NCBI GenBank assembly: GCA_023055505.1
Contig: JALIRH010000002.1
Span: 3,457,001 to 3,521,000 of the forward strand
Source: Callipepla californica brunnescens
Lineage: Eukaryota > Chordata > Aves > Galliformes > Odontophoridae
Length of the DNA: 64,000 nt
Reading direction: 5' to 3'
The stretch's first letter is position 1; every line of letters begins with the position of its first letter. This document shows, piece by piece, positions 10,931 to 23,907 of the stretch. A model generated the notes under the pieces. The model made no database searches. It worked only from the letters and a program-made list of their open reading frames with translations, and had not been told where the DNA came from. Made by a program: the position numbers and the translations under genes.

Positions 10931-13407
10931 TCAGCTTAAGCAGTCTATAATAAATAGCGTTATTTACTCTGTGTGCCCTCAACTTTTATTAAGATCTTTC
11001 TACGTATCTTTTTCTTTCCACATCTTCCAGTATGTAGTGTTTTGTGAAGAATTCAGCAGTCTGTATTTTCATTTGGTAATTTAAGATGTTGTAAGCATTT
11101 TCCTGAATACTAAAGCCAACTTGCTTCACTTTTGTCAGCTAACCTACGTGGCCCTCTTGTTATTACTGCACTTTTGTCAACTGAGTTCACAGCAATTATA
11201 ACTCAATAATTAAAATACTAAGAGTAGCAAGCAAAAGCTACGTGTGCATTTTGAGAATGTCTGACTTTGTGAGATCAATTTTCTTTGGTTAGTGTTGAAT
11301 GCTAGCTCATACAGTTATCGGTATCAATTGTGTAACCACCATTTCCTTGTTTCAGTCATACAGAAATGTATTAGACTGGGGCTGTACTCCAGCAACTCAG
11401 ATGAATGATCTGTGTGCTCTTGATTGCCACTTTTTTTTTTTCTCTTGTTGTAGGAGATTTTTCAATTCTGCCCTTGCTTCGTGTACTTTAAATGCTAGGT
11501 GTTACTTCATGTTTCATAGCAGCTATAGCAGCCTTCTCAAGAGTTGTGCTGTTGTGCTTTTATTTGTAGTGTTACAGGGAGGAGGGAGGTCAGGAAAAGT
11601 CACACTGTCTGCCTCTTGTGTGCCACAGATGTTCATTTTCAGCTCCGTGCAGGGGGAAAAAAAAAAAAGAAATTTGCCATGTGTATGTGACAAAGTGTTT
11701 CTGAGGACAAGTGTTCAAATGCAATATTGTCAAGCTATTTTTAGCCAAGTGCTGTCCCTATAGTGCTGTTTAAAGATTCAGCTCAGGCTGTTAATAGATA
11801 TATTTATAACCATTCTGTCAACTGCCACAGCATGAGTGCTGTTACAGATGATAATTCTATTCTTGGAAGCAGTACCATGGTTACCATTCCCCTAGCTGCT
11901 CAAATAGAAGCTATACATCTGTATACACTTAGTAACATTTTAATATACCAACACTTTTTTTATGCTGCAAGGAATAAGAAAGCCAGACATGATATTAAAA
12001 AGAAATAATGAATGCTGAAAAGCAAAAAGAAAAATGAAGATCAGTGTGTGTTTTAGGAAAACATTAACTTCTCTGTTAATATGTATTTGGAAGCCTGTTT
12101 ATGTGAGAAACTGTATGAGGCTGTGTCCTGCCTGCATTTATTTTTGATGTAGGCAGTTTAGCTTTACTGATTGTTTGTTTGTTTCATGTCAGATTCCTAA
12201 CAAATAGGCCTTTAAGTCAGTGGTGAATGTGCTCATAGGCACTCTTGGTACTGTGTAAACTCATACTGATGAGGGTGGAGCTATTCCTTTAAGAAATTCA
12301 GGGTTTTACTGAATTTGAGGCTTTCAAGTGAAATTTGATATGGCTTTACGCTTCCGTGCTGTGCTCCGAGCATGGATCTATGCGTGAAGCCTCCCACAGT
12401 GGCTTCAGCTGGCTGCCTGGCATCACAGCAAGCACCTCGGTCTCTTCTGGGTTACTCTTCGTTTGGTTTGGCTTTGCTCTCAATTGGACTGCATGGCCAT
12501 GAGTAGCAAAAAGTGATACATTATGTATTTGGGATGCTGCGATATCATCCAGCATTCCTTAAGAGAGAGGGCTTGGTCTAGTTTTACTCTGTTAATTCTA
12601 TGGATCTGGAGAAAGTGCTTCTGTAAATCATGAATGGCAGCTGTGAATTTTTCTTAGCCTTTAAATTCATTAGGTACAAGTAGAAAAAGCTGTTTTGATT
12701 CATTTTGCAACTATTCCAATCATAAAAAGATCAATGCTTTTTAGTACTACTTCATTTGTATTGAATGGATCCGTTTTCTGCTAGACATTGCCATGAATTG
12801 CCACGGTCATTACCATGATTGATTGATGGAACATAAAGTGAACTTGGTAGGAAAGTATGGGTAAAGATGAATATTTTGAAGGTATTACCAGCATCATTGA
12901 TCTATTTAGCTGTGGGAGTTACCACGTGAAGTTCTAAAACAATCAAAAGGAACTTTGCTTTCACAACGTACAGAACTTAAATCGTAAAGTTCATTGCTAC
13001 CTAATGTTAGGAAGGCCAGAAGGATGGACAGGTTCAACGTGGGACAAGGGAAATGGAAAACAGAATCTGATGTCTAGCTGTTGTCAGTCTGACCCAAATG
13101 CAGTGTCTGTGCTAAGAAAAAAATAATAAATAAATTGCTGAATACTGAGAATAAATGAGTAAATACCATTTTGTTGCCTTGCTTGCTGCAGTCCTCCTTA
13201 AACAGGCACTGCTGTCCACTATAGGGTGCAGAGCTACTTGAACGTTGGCAAAGGTAAACCTTGTGTTGAGACAAAGAACAGTTATAACAAATGGATGTTC
13301 TCACAAAATTAGGATATTTCACAAGATGACAAGATAAGAGAGCTTACTATTGATAAAAACTTAATTACAACAGCTAAGTTTGCTCAGAGGAAAGCTTCTT
13401 GTTTTGA

Positions 13408-13433
13408 TTTTTTTTTTTGTTTTTTTTTTTTTT
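13408..13433 (+). repeat. poly(T) tract interrupted once
   Basis: Eleven T, one G, then 14 T. A retroposon tail on the minus strand is possible but no recognisable body follows it. Confidence 0.85.
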
Positions 13434-16130
13434 ATCCTTCTGTTAAGTATTTTATATCAGATCCAGTGAGTTCATTGAACAGGTTAAAAGAAGATTGCAT
13501 GCTGTTATTACTCTTTTTTGCACAAATCAGGAGTAAATATAAGTAAATAAATAAAAATAAGTGTTTTTCAGCAGTATGTTCAAAATGTTTGGAAGTAGCA
13601 CGGTTGCTTTAATAGGTTGTGGAGGAGCTGCCTTTTGTCAGTGTTCTTGAGGAAAGCTGTTGTAGTAATCGGTGCAGGCAAGCAGTCTGTGTCTCCTAAT
13701 TGTGAAGCTGGTGAGCAACGAATACATAGAAACCCAGATTTTTTCACTGCACAAATTCTACACCAAAAATGTCAGTCATGCTGAATGCTGTCCTACTGGT
13801 TTGTTATTGGAATCGTGATGTGCCTGATTGTGCTCACAAATGAAGCAGTTATCCAGTGGATATTGTGAATGTAAATTAGTTCAGGGAAAATTATGTTTAC
13901 AAGAAAAGTCTCAAATCCAGTTTGTGATGGACAGAATATTGTTCAGAATGTTAATTCCTTAGAATTTTTGTCTGAGACTCTAGAATGTGCGTGAGCCTTA
14001 TGTGCCAGTTAAGGTATATTAAAATCAAGAGAGCAAATAAGAGCTTTAGATCCTTTTTGTGCTTGCCTTGAGTTGGGAAAAGAAGGAGGAGGGCAAATGC
14101 CACACCAGTGATTTATAGTGATTCTAACTCTAGGATGAGTACAAGTAACTGATTGTCAGAAGAGTTTTGCATGTTGTATATGTTAAAATGTATTACATCT
14201 GTGAGATTTACTGCCCTTAGTCATATAGTGCTATCAAACCTGTGTTATGAATTACAGTAAAGGTCACTGTGGTTAAAGTTGCCTGTGCTCCAGAAGTGCT
14301 TGGAAATGAAGGTGTAAGAGTATATACTGTAAAGTGAAGGATCTGTAGAGCCGTAGCCCTTGAACTGCTGAGTTTTTTTTTTTAATGAGGTGGGAATATC
14401 ATAACACATTTAACTAGTAATGCAGCACAAAGTCATGCATGAAGGAATAGTCGAAATGAAGTTGATTAGGTGGTGAAGAAATGTCATGAATACTTGACTT
14501 GCCATGCCTAGAATTCTGACTGTGTAGATGTATATATTGCTGAATATATGTAGCTATGTGTATGCATTTGTTTATGTATGCACCTACAAAGAAGTGGGGT
14601 AACTTGCTTGTTAACAATATGTATTGAGAAAGAAGTGAAAATAAATGTCTTTAGACGACGTTGTGGTAAACACCAAAAATCTGTAAATACGAAGAGCATG
14701 AAAGAGGTGTTGGTGAAAGGGAGCTTTGAAGGAAAGAGTTACTTTACTGTTGGGTAACGTTCTGTTGGTAGCATTGAGATGTCATTTTTGAAGTGACAGT
14801 CTAAAGGATGTGTCTTCCATATTAAAAAGGCAAAAACAGATTAAAGAAATGGAATACAAAAAGATTCATGCTGACGAGAACAAAATATGTTATGTCCACC
14901 TAAAAGAAAGATAAGGATGCAGAATCAGGGATTTATCGGCTTTTTTAGCCTCATTTCAGTTCCTGGAAAGATAACAAATGACAAGAAGCTAATTTAGCAC
15001 AGTCATTGTGGACTTAACAAGCTCAGATCAAGCTTGACCAACGTGCTTGCCTTCTTTATTGAAGTGGCTCATTCTTTGATGATGGTGAGGCTGTTATTGT
15101 CTGTTACTTAATCAACAGTCCAGATGTTGGAACAGAATCTATCCTCAGTAAGCCTGTGGGAGTTGGGTGAATGCTGTAAGTGTTAATAATTGCATCCAGA
15201 AGTATCTTGGGAAACTTCCTTCTATTTCTTCCTCATAACATGCAGAAATTACACTAGTTTTACTGCTTAATGGTATTGCGTTGATAGTGGAAAACATCAA
15301 GCATGAATGCAGTATTCAGTTTTACTGGCCGTAAGAGTTGATTACTAGAACTCCAAGTTAGTGTTAGTTAGAGCCCTGTTTTAATTATTCTTCTTTATAA
15401 TCTCTCAAAACGGAGTTGTTTGAAACGTTTGTTTCTTCCCTTCCAGAATTTTTCCCATGGAATTTTTTTAGATTCCTGCCAGTCTTTCCTTTTATGTGCG
15501 ACTGCAAAGGAGATTGTGACAGATTGGTTTGCAGTTTCATCAATATGTTGCTAATACTCATTTTTGCATCTTCTTTTCTTGAAACACAGATGGTCAGGTT
15601 TTTAGATGATCACTGTCTGACTGAAATTGAGTTTTGGCTGAGAGTTTGCAGGCTGGAGCTCATCCTTAGTGAAGCAGATGAAACTAGTTGAGTAGGGAGA
15701 AGATAAGGTAGAAATTTGTTTCTTCGAGAAGGCAGAGTTGCCTTTTAGTTGTTAAGACATATGATGTTTGCCTTATACTGTTGCTTTTTCTTTTTGGGTA
15801 TCAGGAAAGAGGAGCTATCTACTCTTATTTCCTGATGTTAATTTAAAATGCAGTTTTTAATTTTACAGACTAGATAATGGCTTAAATTGATGCGGTCAAA
15901 TGTCTTATTTGTAGCTTTGTCTTTAGACATACTGAATTCCAGTGTACCTCAGTTTACTGTTCTCTTGTCTGAGAACAGATAGAATTCTTAAGCTGTGATT
16001 CATAGGCTGAGATGTTGTCATTAGTATTCTACGTGGTGTATTATTTCCTACCTGGAAAGAAACTAATAATTTCTACAGCTTATTTAACAATAAATGTGGC
16101 TGGCAGACAACAGCGTTCTTACCTACTATG

Positions 16131-16148
16131 TACTGAGAGCTCTCAGTA
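16131..16148. repeat. Perfect 18-bp palindrome
   Basis: tactgagagctctcagta equals its own reverse complement and has no spacer. It lies in unique intron, with no neighbouring element to explain it. Confidence 0.9.
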
Positions 16149-19100
16149 GATATAGTTTTTTGTTTTTAGTAGTGCCTAATTAAATGCCTACGGGTCTTGA
16201 ATACGTAGGAGAAGCCCTGGATTTGAACTAAAAAGTGAGGTCAAGTTATATATATGAAAAAAACAGACTTGGTAAGGGTAAAACATTGCTTACTCTTTGA
16301 AATTATTGCTAACATGATAAAGGGATGTCCCGTTCTATGTACTGGATCTGTACATCAGTAATTGCACCTATGTGTGCGTAGGAATCAGACATTTTTATGC
16401 AGCTCCCCGATAAATTTGTTTTGTGTAATTAGATATAGTAGTTATTTAAATTGTGAGACATTCCTAGGTAGGTGTCATCAAGTTTCTGTGGTGGTTTTTT
16501 TGTGATGTGCTTTGAAACTGATACACAACATACAAAATAAGGAAGAGAATTCCAACTAAAAAAAAAACGAAAACTTTTTAGTTCATAATATTGATTTTTT
16601 TGGACTTGTGTTTTTGTTTTTTTTTTTGAGACATTATATTCCATGAAAAACACATCTTTTAGTAATGTCCACTGTTTTTTAGCATGGAAGGGAAATCAGA
16701 ATGCTGTGGGGAACTGGTAATGTAGATGAGCAGATAGGTTGCAGGGATGGGACATGAATAGCTATCATGTGCTCAACACACACACAATTTTAACATTCAT
16801 ATCCTCTCTTCCAGAAACCATTAATTCTCCAGTACTACTTTTTTCAAGTAGAATTTGGGAATATTACACTGCAGGAGAAATCCTACAAATAATTGGCTAT
16901 CCCACTATCCCATGCCAGATAGTTTTAAGAATTCATCATTAGTAAGTTTTTGTCTGTCTGAAGATTTGTGGCTACCTCAGCATCTATCTGCTCCATCAAT
17001 ATTTAAGAGAAGATAATTGCTGCTAGGCTCCTTGTGAGGACTCATCATGTTTTTTAGAGTGTCAGTTTTAGGATCATTAGTGATAGCACTGCTGATGAAA
17101 GCTGAATGTTCCATTATGAGAGAAAAAGAGTAAGCTTCTTTGGAAAGCTGTGAGTCATAAGTATAAGGAACTAATTTTTATAGCCTTAACATAAGGACAG
17201 CCATCTCTTTTCTTGATAAAAGAGCAGCCAAGAATGCTCTTTATCTATTCCAAAGTGCTGTGTAAGCAGATCAGTACAAAAAGTATTTGTTTTACTATAG
17301 TTAAAGTAATTCATTTGATGTGCAACAATATATGTATATTTTAAGCAGAACAGGTTCCTACAAGCTCAGGGAAGGTAGGCCTGTCCAACACCTCTTTCAG
17401 AAAGGATCCAGAAACCTCCTGAATTACTTGTGTGCTGCCGTGTTTCCTTCCCGGTAGATGCTGAAAGCCTTTGGTTGTCTATTAGAAGAGAAGAAAGCTA
17501 TTGGGGGAGTGTTTTGATTTGTTTAATTACGTATTACACTTACTGTCTTGTTTTGTGTGGGGGGGGAAAAAAATTACCCATGGTAAGTCAGAGGGAAGTG
17601 ACAAACCATTTTCCCAGTTAGTGAAGGCAGTAATGGAAGAAAGTGCTGGTACTTCTGCATTATTTTCAGGCTGGTTTCTTCCCGGGCTCTTTGGTATGCC
17701 AAGCATCCTTGAAAATTGAAGGTTGCTATCAATACAGTTCTGAATAAAGTGTAAGATCAGCCATAATTAAGAAACCTAATCTATCTTGATGCTACAGTCC
17801 TAATCCTGGCCACTGGCACTGTAAGTTATTCAACAGAATGATATGAAAAGATGGTGTGGAAAAGGTCTACTTCACTTGTTCAGGTTTCAACATTCAGTGG
17901 GTTGCTGGCTTCATTAAGTGCAGGATGTAACTTACCCGGCTTGTTTAAAACCTAACATCGAGCCTGCTCTTCTGTGCGAGTTTACAGCTTCTGAAGTATC
18001 CAGCTGAAATTGTTGGATGTGTATGGAATCTTGTCTTCCAAAGAATTACATCGAATAACTTCTTTCCCCCTGCTCCCTAAATGGTAGCTTAGTCATTCTG
18101 TATTCATTTTCTGCACGCTGTTATTTGAGAGACTGCTTTCATAGTGTGCTTCAGTACGCTCTGTCTACCTGAAGAACCTCAGTCTGTTTAATCTCTTATT
18201 TTGGAGTTTGCTAGCAACCTAGCAGGTGTTTTCAGGGAGCTGCCCACTTTGATCAAGCTGTAACTTATAACCAGTCATTGTGGAAAATAGCAGTGTACAC
18301 CAACTATTTAAACACAATAAATTGCTTTGCATTTATCATCACGGAATTTCCTCATTTGATTTGTCACTCATGCTGTCAGTGTAATTACTTTCTCTTCTAA
18401 ATGCCTCCTTTCAGTTTATTGGAATAAGAAACAACTCCCAACATATTATTAGTGAAACTTATACTTTTTCAGCAACGTGTGATGACATGGTTCTTTGCAC
18501 AGCATCCAATGGCACAATTGGACCGTATAGTAGTATTTGCACACATTGTTTAAAAAGGGTTTGTTCTTTTTGCACCTATGTAGTGTATACATTTAGTAAA
18601 GATGGTACTGAAACCATATTCTTGAGGGGAAGTCTTTTCTTTTACCTCATGTATCTTTATTCCTTAAGTGTTTTTCCTGTGGGAAAATAGAGCTTATCAT
18701 TATAAATTCATGTTGACAGTGACTTCTTTGGAGGACAAATTTGGCACCTGTTGTTTCAGATCTCAAATGTAATTTTGAGCATTTCCAATCTATCACTTCA
18801 GGCCATTTGATTCTTTGAAGATCCCTTCAATTCTTCCATTCCGTTTCATTTCATTCTCTATATTCTATATTATATATTCTATTCTTTCCACTAATTTTTT
18901 GCTATGGCTTTTGCCCATTTGTCCAGTGTAGAAGTTATTTACAGACCTTTAATTTCCTTCATTGTTTGTCTGAATCTCCTTCATTTAAACAGAAAGAAAA
19001 GGCAATGAACAAGCTGTGTGGTGGCTGGTTTATACTGGTAGTTCACTAGTTTGATACTGGAATTCATGTAGGACTCTAATGTGAATACCACTGTGGCAAT

Positions 19101-20089
19101 TCATAACTCTTCTCCTTATTTGTCCTGAAATTTCCAGTTCAGTTTGGAAGTAATTCTAAAGATTCATGCTATATGAAGGAAGAAATATTTACCAAATAAA
19201 TAAAGAGAAATACTGCCCATCCACTGAGTGATAAGTCAGAGGATTTTAATACATTGATGCTGACAATATTTCTTTCATTTTACTTATCTGGAATATAAGA
19301 ATGACTAAAAGAGCAGCATTGAGAATTATTTAAAATGCTGTGTATAAGAAATGATAAAAACGCTTTTGATTTGAAACTTGCTGAAAGCCTGACCTTAGAA
19401 ATTGCAGACCTTGCTGTGTTCTGGTTAAGTGATGAAAGAAGAGCAGCAAAATATTTTTAAAACTTTAAAGAAGTTCCTTACAGATTTTTTATGCTTAGAA
19501 TTATCTGTAAAGGTTATTTTCTGACCAAATTAAAAATAAAGGAAATCACTGGGAGCTAGTGGAAATTACTTTCTGCTTGACTGTTCTTACATTGGTGTGT
19601 GTACTGCTCTACCTTGTGAGAGTATTTGTTTGTGTACATCGTTAGTAACAGTTATAATAGTAGTACTACTTTCAACGAAGGCTGGAGGGAGAAATGCCAC
19701 GCTTGTCAGTGAATGATAAATGTGTTGAATAAAGGTTAATTACTTTGTGATTCAGAAAATAGCTGAAAGCACAGATGCGTGCACCATGGAGACAACCCTC
19801 AAAGCAGGATCAGAGCTGGTCTTAAATGCTGGAGGAAGTGGTGAAACTGCAGTTCTCTTGGCTGGGAACTAATAAGATAACAGTGCTGTATCAGTATTTT
19901 TGTACATGTAGAAATTTTTTTTGTCTTGTATTTGGGAACCTTTTATGCAGGACAGGTATCAGTTACATCATTGTATTTATTAACAGCATTACTTTACTGT
20001 ATTGTTTTGAAAATTACGTGATTACTTTTCCGTTGCATATGTTTTGGTAATTGTAAGTAAGGAATGGTCCAGTCCTAAGTAAATAGCTG

Positions 20090-21050
20090 GTATAATTGCA
20101 TCAATGGGCACGGGAAAAGCCACTGATGTCATCTATATGGACTTCAGTGAGGCTTTTGATGTGGTACCCGACAACATCCTTCTGTCTGAATGGGACAGGT
20201 GGACTGTTTGATGGTTGAGGAAAACTGGCTGCAGGGTTGAATTCAGAGAGTGTTGGTCAGTGGCTCCACGTCTGAATGGAGATCAGTGACAAGTGGTGTC
20301 CCCCTGGGGTCAGAGCTCTTTAACATCTTTGTCAGTGGCATCAACAGTCAGACTGAAGCACCCTCAGCGCGTTTGAGGATGACACCAAGCTGTGTGATGT
20401 AGCGGGCATGCCTGAGGGATGGGATGCTATCCAGGGGTACTTGGACAGGCTTAAGAAATGGGCCCAGGGGACCCTGATGGAATTCAAAAAAAATGAAGTG
20501 CAAGGCAGCCCTCACTACCAATACAAGCTGGGGGATGAAAGAGTTGAACACAGCCCTCCCAAAAAAGATTTGAGGGTCTTAGTGGATGGGAAGCTGGACA
20601 TAAGCCAGTGCTGTTCCCTCTCAGCCCAAAAAGCCATCTCTGTTGTGGACTGCCGAAAGCTTTGTGGCCATCAGGGTGAGGGAGGTGATCCCACCCCTCT
20701 ACTCTGTGCTGTTGGAGCTTCTGCTGGAGTACAGCATCCAAATGTGGAATCCTCAGTGCTCGGATATGGACCCTTTGTTGTACATCCAGAGAGAGGGCTA
20801 TGAAAATGATCCAGCAGGTTCCCTTCCCTACAAGGACAGCTGATAGAACTGGGGCTGTTCAGCACAGAGAAGGGAAGGCTCCAAGGGAGTCCTGAGTTTC
20901 AGGGTCTGCGGTGATATGACCAAGGGAAGTGGTTTCAAATTCGAAGAGGGGAGATTGGGCAAGATTTTTTTTTATTTTATTTTTTTAAAAAATAAAAGCA
21001 ATTAATGACTTTTATAGGTCATTCCAGCTCTTAAGGATTCTATAATTCTG
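20090..21050 (+). mobile_element. CR1 LINE: reverse-transcriptase remnant to degraded tail
   Basis: It begins in the reverse-transcriptase domain (frame with ATDVIYMDFSEAFDVV around 20128-20170), continues through the thumb region (tgacaagtggtgtccccctg at 20287) and the ORF2 C-terminus (open pieces 20408-20803), then jumps across the 3' UTR at about 20960. A poly(T)/A-rich filler and a short tail (attctataattctgtg) follow. Multiple stops; inactive. It is sense to TRAPPC9 and faces the next copy tail to tail. Confidence 0.88.
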
Positions 21051-21114
21051 TGAAATGTTTATATCCTGAGACTACTCAGATTAATAATGTGATAGCTTCT
21101 TACTGATAAAAGTA

Positions 21115-21600
21115 AGGAGTGCCAACAGCCCTGCTAAAGCAGGTTCCCTACAGTAGGTCACACAGGAGGCATCCATACAGATCTTGAATATCTCCATAGA
21201 AGGAGACTCCACAACCTCTCTGGGCAGCCTGTTCCAGTGCTCTGTCACCTTTACCATAAAGAAGTTCTTCTGCATGTTTGTATGGTTCTTACTATGTTCA
21301 AGCTTTATGCCGTTGCTCCCATTCATGTTACACACCACTGAGAAGAACTTGGCCTCATCCATTTGCCTCTCACCTCCCCTCCTTTTATATTTTTAGAAAA
21401 CATAATCAGATCCATCCCCCAGTCTTCTTTTCCCCAGGCTGAACAGACCCAGGTTCCTCGTAAGGGAGATAGTCCAGGCTCTTTATGATCTGTGTGTCCC
21501 TCCTCTGGTTGTCTTCTGGGAGATCCCTGTTATTTTTGAACTGGGGAGCCCAGAACTGAACACAGTATTCCAAATGTGGCCTCACCAAATATACTCGTTT
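21115..21600 (-). mobile_element. CR1 LINE 3' region, tail-to-tail with the previous copy
   Basis: The minus-strand sequence runs from ccctgctaaagcaggttccc (near the 3' end; the last 30 or so bases are lost) through the 3' UTR to the end of ORF2, where 21406-21654 on the minus strand reads [16 protein letters not shown]. Only about 65 bp separate it from the + strand copy ending near 21050. Confidence 0.9.
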
Positions 21601-22577
21601 TGTATATTTTATGAGAAACATGTGCATACTGGTTAGGTTGGTTATATTAGCCATTCACTGACTGAAAGTTATAGAGTTGATATGTATTGTTGTCAGTAAC
21701 AGTAGATTTTTCAGTTTAAGTTTTAGCCGCATGAGATGTTTCCTGGCAGTTGATGTTACCTTGATCTCACGGATGTTCAAGAATAGTAATATGTTCAAAG
21801 GTTAGAACGTGAGAAGTTGCAGATTTCTTCAAAAAACAGTGGGTTATTGATGTGTAGACAGCATTACTACGAAATGTTTTTCATTATACTTTACTCTGGC
21901 TGTCTTCATTCTTCAAGAGGCAAGGTTATCTGCGCTGCTGCTGCTGAACACATTGATGTTCTTTCGGTGGCTGACATCTGAAAGTCAGTGAAACTGAAAT
22001 TATTTTAAAATTCCTAGTTAACAAAAAGCGAATGTACCATTCATTTATCTGCATGCCATTAAAATGAGATAGCTTCAGTTATTAATGCTGCTTTAATGAT
22101 GAAGGTTTTTCATAATCAGGACCTTTAAAAAATTTCCTGTGCTGCCTGAAAAGAGAGTAAATTTCTAGAATGTGGGATTTCAGTTAGCTTCTTCACAATT
22201 TATTACTGACTTCTTACATAAAAAATTCCTGTTAGAGATGATAAATTTTCCTGCCTGTGTTTGTACAAGAAATGCTAAATGAACCACAGAAAGGAGAGCT
22301 AGAAGGGGTGTGAAGAGAACATCTAATCTCTGCCTCAAGGGTTGAGTTGCAGAGAAATGATGGCTTGGCCATTCTGGAAGAAGAGCTGGAGACATGAAAT
22401 CCACAAAGTATATATAATCATCTGTAGAGCTTTGTTGTTGTGGAAGGCTGTAGAAAAGTTTTCCTTATTTCTGTGCTAACTCTTCCTTTTTGTAGCTTTC
22501 CTGTCCTCTAAGGGTTCTATTATGATCCTCTGTGCATCAAACTTTTAATTATTTATAAGATGCAATTTGGACTCTTC

Positions 22578-22748
22578 ACAGTATCGTGGAATGGTTTGAA
22601 TTGGAAGGGGCCTTTAAGACCATATTGTTCAGACCCCCCCCTACTATAGACAGGGACACCTCTCACTTGACTAGGTTACTCAAAGCCCCATCTAGCCTGG
22701 CTATGAATGCATCCACAATCATTCTGGGCAGCCTGTTTCAGTGTCTGG
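22578..22748 (-). mobile_element. CR1 LINE, short 5'-truncated copy
   Basis: The minus-strand tail (gtatcgtggaatggtttgaa, ggaaggggcctttaagacca) is followed by the block catctagcctggctatgaat and ggcagcctgtttcagtg, then stops. The end at 22748 abuts the tail of a second copy. Confidence 0.85.
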
Positions 22749-22749
22749 A

Positions 22750-22832
22750 ACATAGAATCATAGAGGTTGGAAGGGACCTCAAGAGATCATCGAGTCCAAC
22801 CGCCCTGCCAAAGCAGGTTCCCTACACCAGGT
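22750..22832 (-). mobile_element. CR1 LINE tail of a different subfamily, adjoining the previous copy
   Basis: It begins acatagaatcatagaggttg and contains gagtccaaccgccctgccaa and aagcaggttccctacaccag, the most common bird CR1 3' end. It differs from its neighbour in subfamily, so the two are separate insertions in the same orientation. Confidence 0.88.
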
Positions 22833-23701
22833 AGGGAATACATTCCCTACACCTATATCATGCCTCTTACAGTCTTATTAGTTAGGAGAAAAGGACTTGT
22901 AGGGAAGAACTACAGTTTGAATTCAAAACTGATTATCTGGTAAACTTGATGACGTTTTGAGAGATGTCTTACTGTCATTCTGAGGAAAATCGGATTCTGG
23001 ATGAGGATTGTCTGCTCTGTCTGGCTGAGCTTAATGAGATTAATTTACTCTAGTACAGAGTGCTTCAGTTGCAGCCACCAAGGCATTTCAGATGGAAAAC
23101 AGAACTGAATTTTAAGAAACAACACTGTAAATAAAAACTGTGGCCTATGTAAGGAGCAGGTTTATGCTACTTCAATGGACTGAAAAGCCTTAACTTAGCT
23201 TCTGGTGTTCTGTAAACGGATGGATGATGTGGCAAGTTGTTCATGTCAGAATGACTTCAATTTTAAGTTGAATCATATCAAATCGTATGCTGCTTTGCTA
23301 TTTCTGTCAGCTGTAATTAACTAGTTGAGGAAGCGATGGCAAAGTGATTATAGCAGTGGTAGACATCTTAGAATATTTTCAGTTCTTGTAATTGTGATAA
23401 TACTCAGACAAACTCAGTTTGGTTAGGATTTATTAGTACTTTTATGTTAAATCATGAGATTAGATTGTGATATTTAATGGTACTTTACTCTTCACCCAAT
23501 TTTATACTCTAATCTGATCGAGTTTGCTACAATCAAAATGGAGACTCAAAAATTTGAGAATGGCAGTATTCTCAGAAGAGTTACTGAAACTTTTGTAGAC
23601 TACACCAAGGTGTCTTGTATCACAAGGGTTATAAATCAGGAGAACCGAGAAGTAAATTCCTCTTAAACTGATTGATACTTAAAAAAACAAAGCAAAACAT
23701 A

Positions 23702-23907
23702 GGATTATAGAATCACCAATGTTGGAAAAGACCTTCAAGACCATCAGGTCCAACTGCCCACCTGCCACCAGTAGTTCTCACTGAACCATGTTCCTCAACA
23801 TGTCTGAACGTTCCTTGAACACCTCCAGTGTTGGTGACTCCACCACCTCCCTTTGCAGTCTGTTCCAGCACCTGGCCACTCTTCTGAAGAAGCAGCATTT
23901 CCTAATT
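23702..23907 (-). mobile_element. CR1 LINE 3' end, older subfamily
   Basis: Tail ttatagaatcaccaatgttg, then cactgaaccatgttcctca, gaacacctccagtgttggtg and ctgttccagcacctggccac. Same subfamily as 6733-7025. The body breaks off at 23907. Confidence 0.88.

Larger units (their letters stand above)
10931..20089. other. Longest stretch of unique intron, 9.2 kb
   Basis: No transposable element is recognised in 9 kb, unlike the flanks. It contains the poly(T) at 13408, the palindrome at 16131 and an ATG-initiated open frame of 154 codons at 11299-11763 with no recognisable motif. It could hold conserved regulatory DNA, which cannot be judged without alignment. Confidence 0.6.

Noticed and set aside
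11299..12008. Two adjoining open frames (154 and 81 codons), suggesting an operon-like pair
   Set aside because: The second begins with GTG, not ATG; composition is T-rich, no motif is present and a bird intron has no such organisation. Treated as chance.
20408..20803. 131-codon open frame as an independent gene
   Set aside because: It is the CR1 ORF2 C-terminal region inside the copy at 20090-21050.
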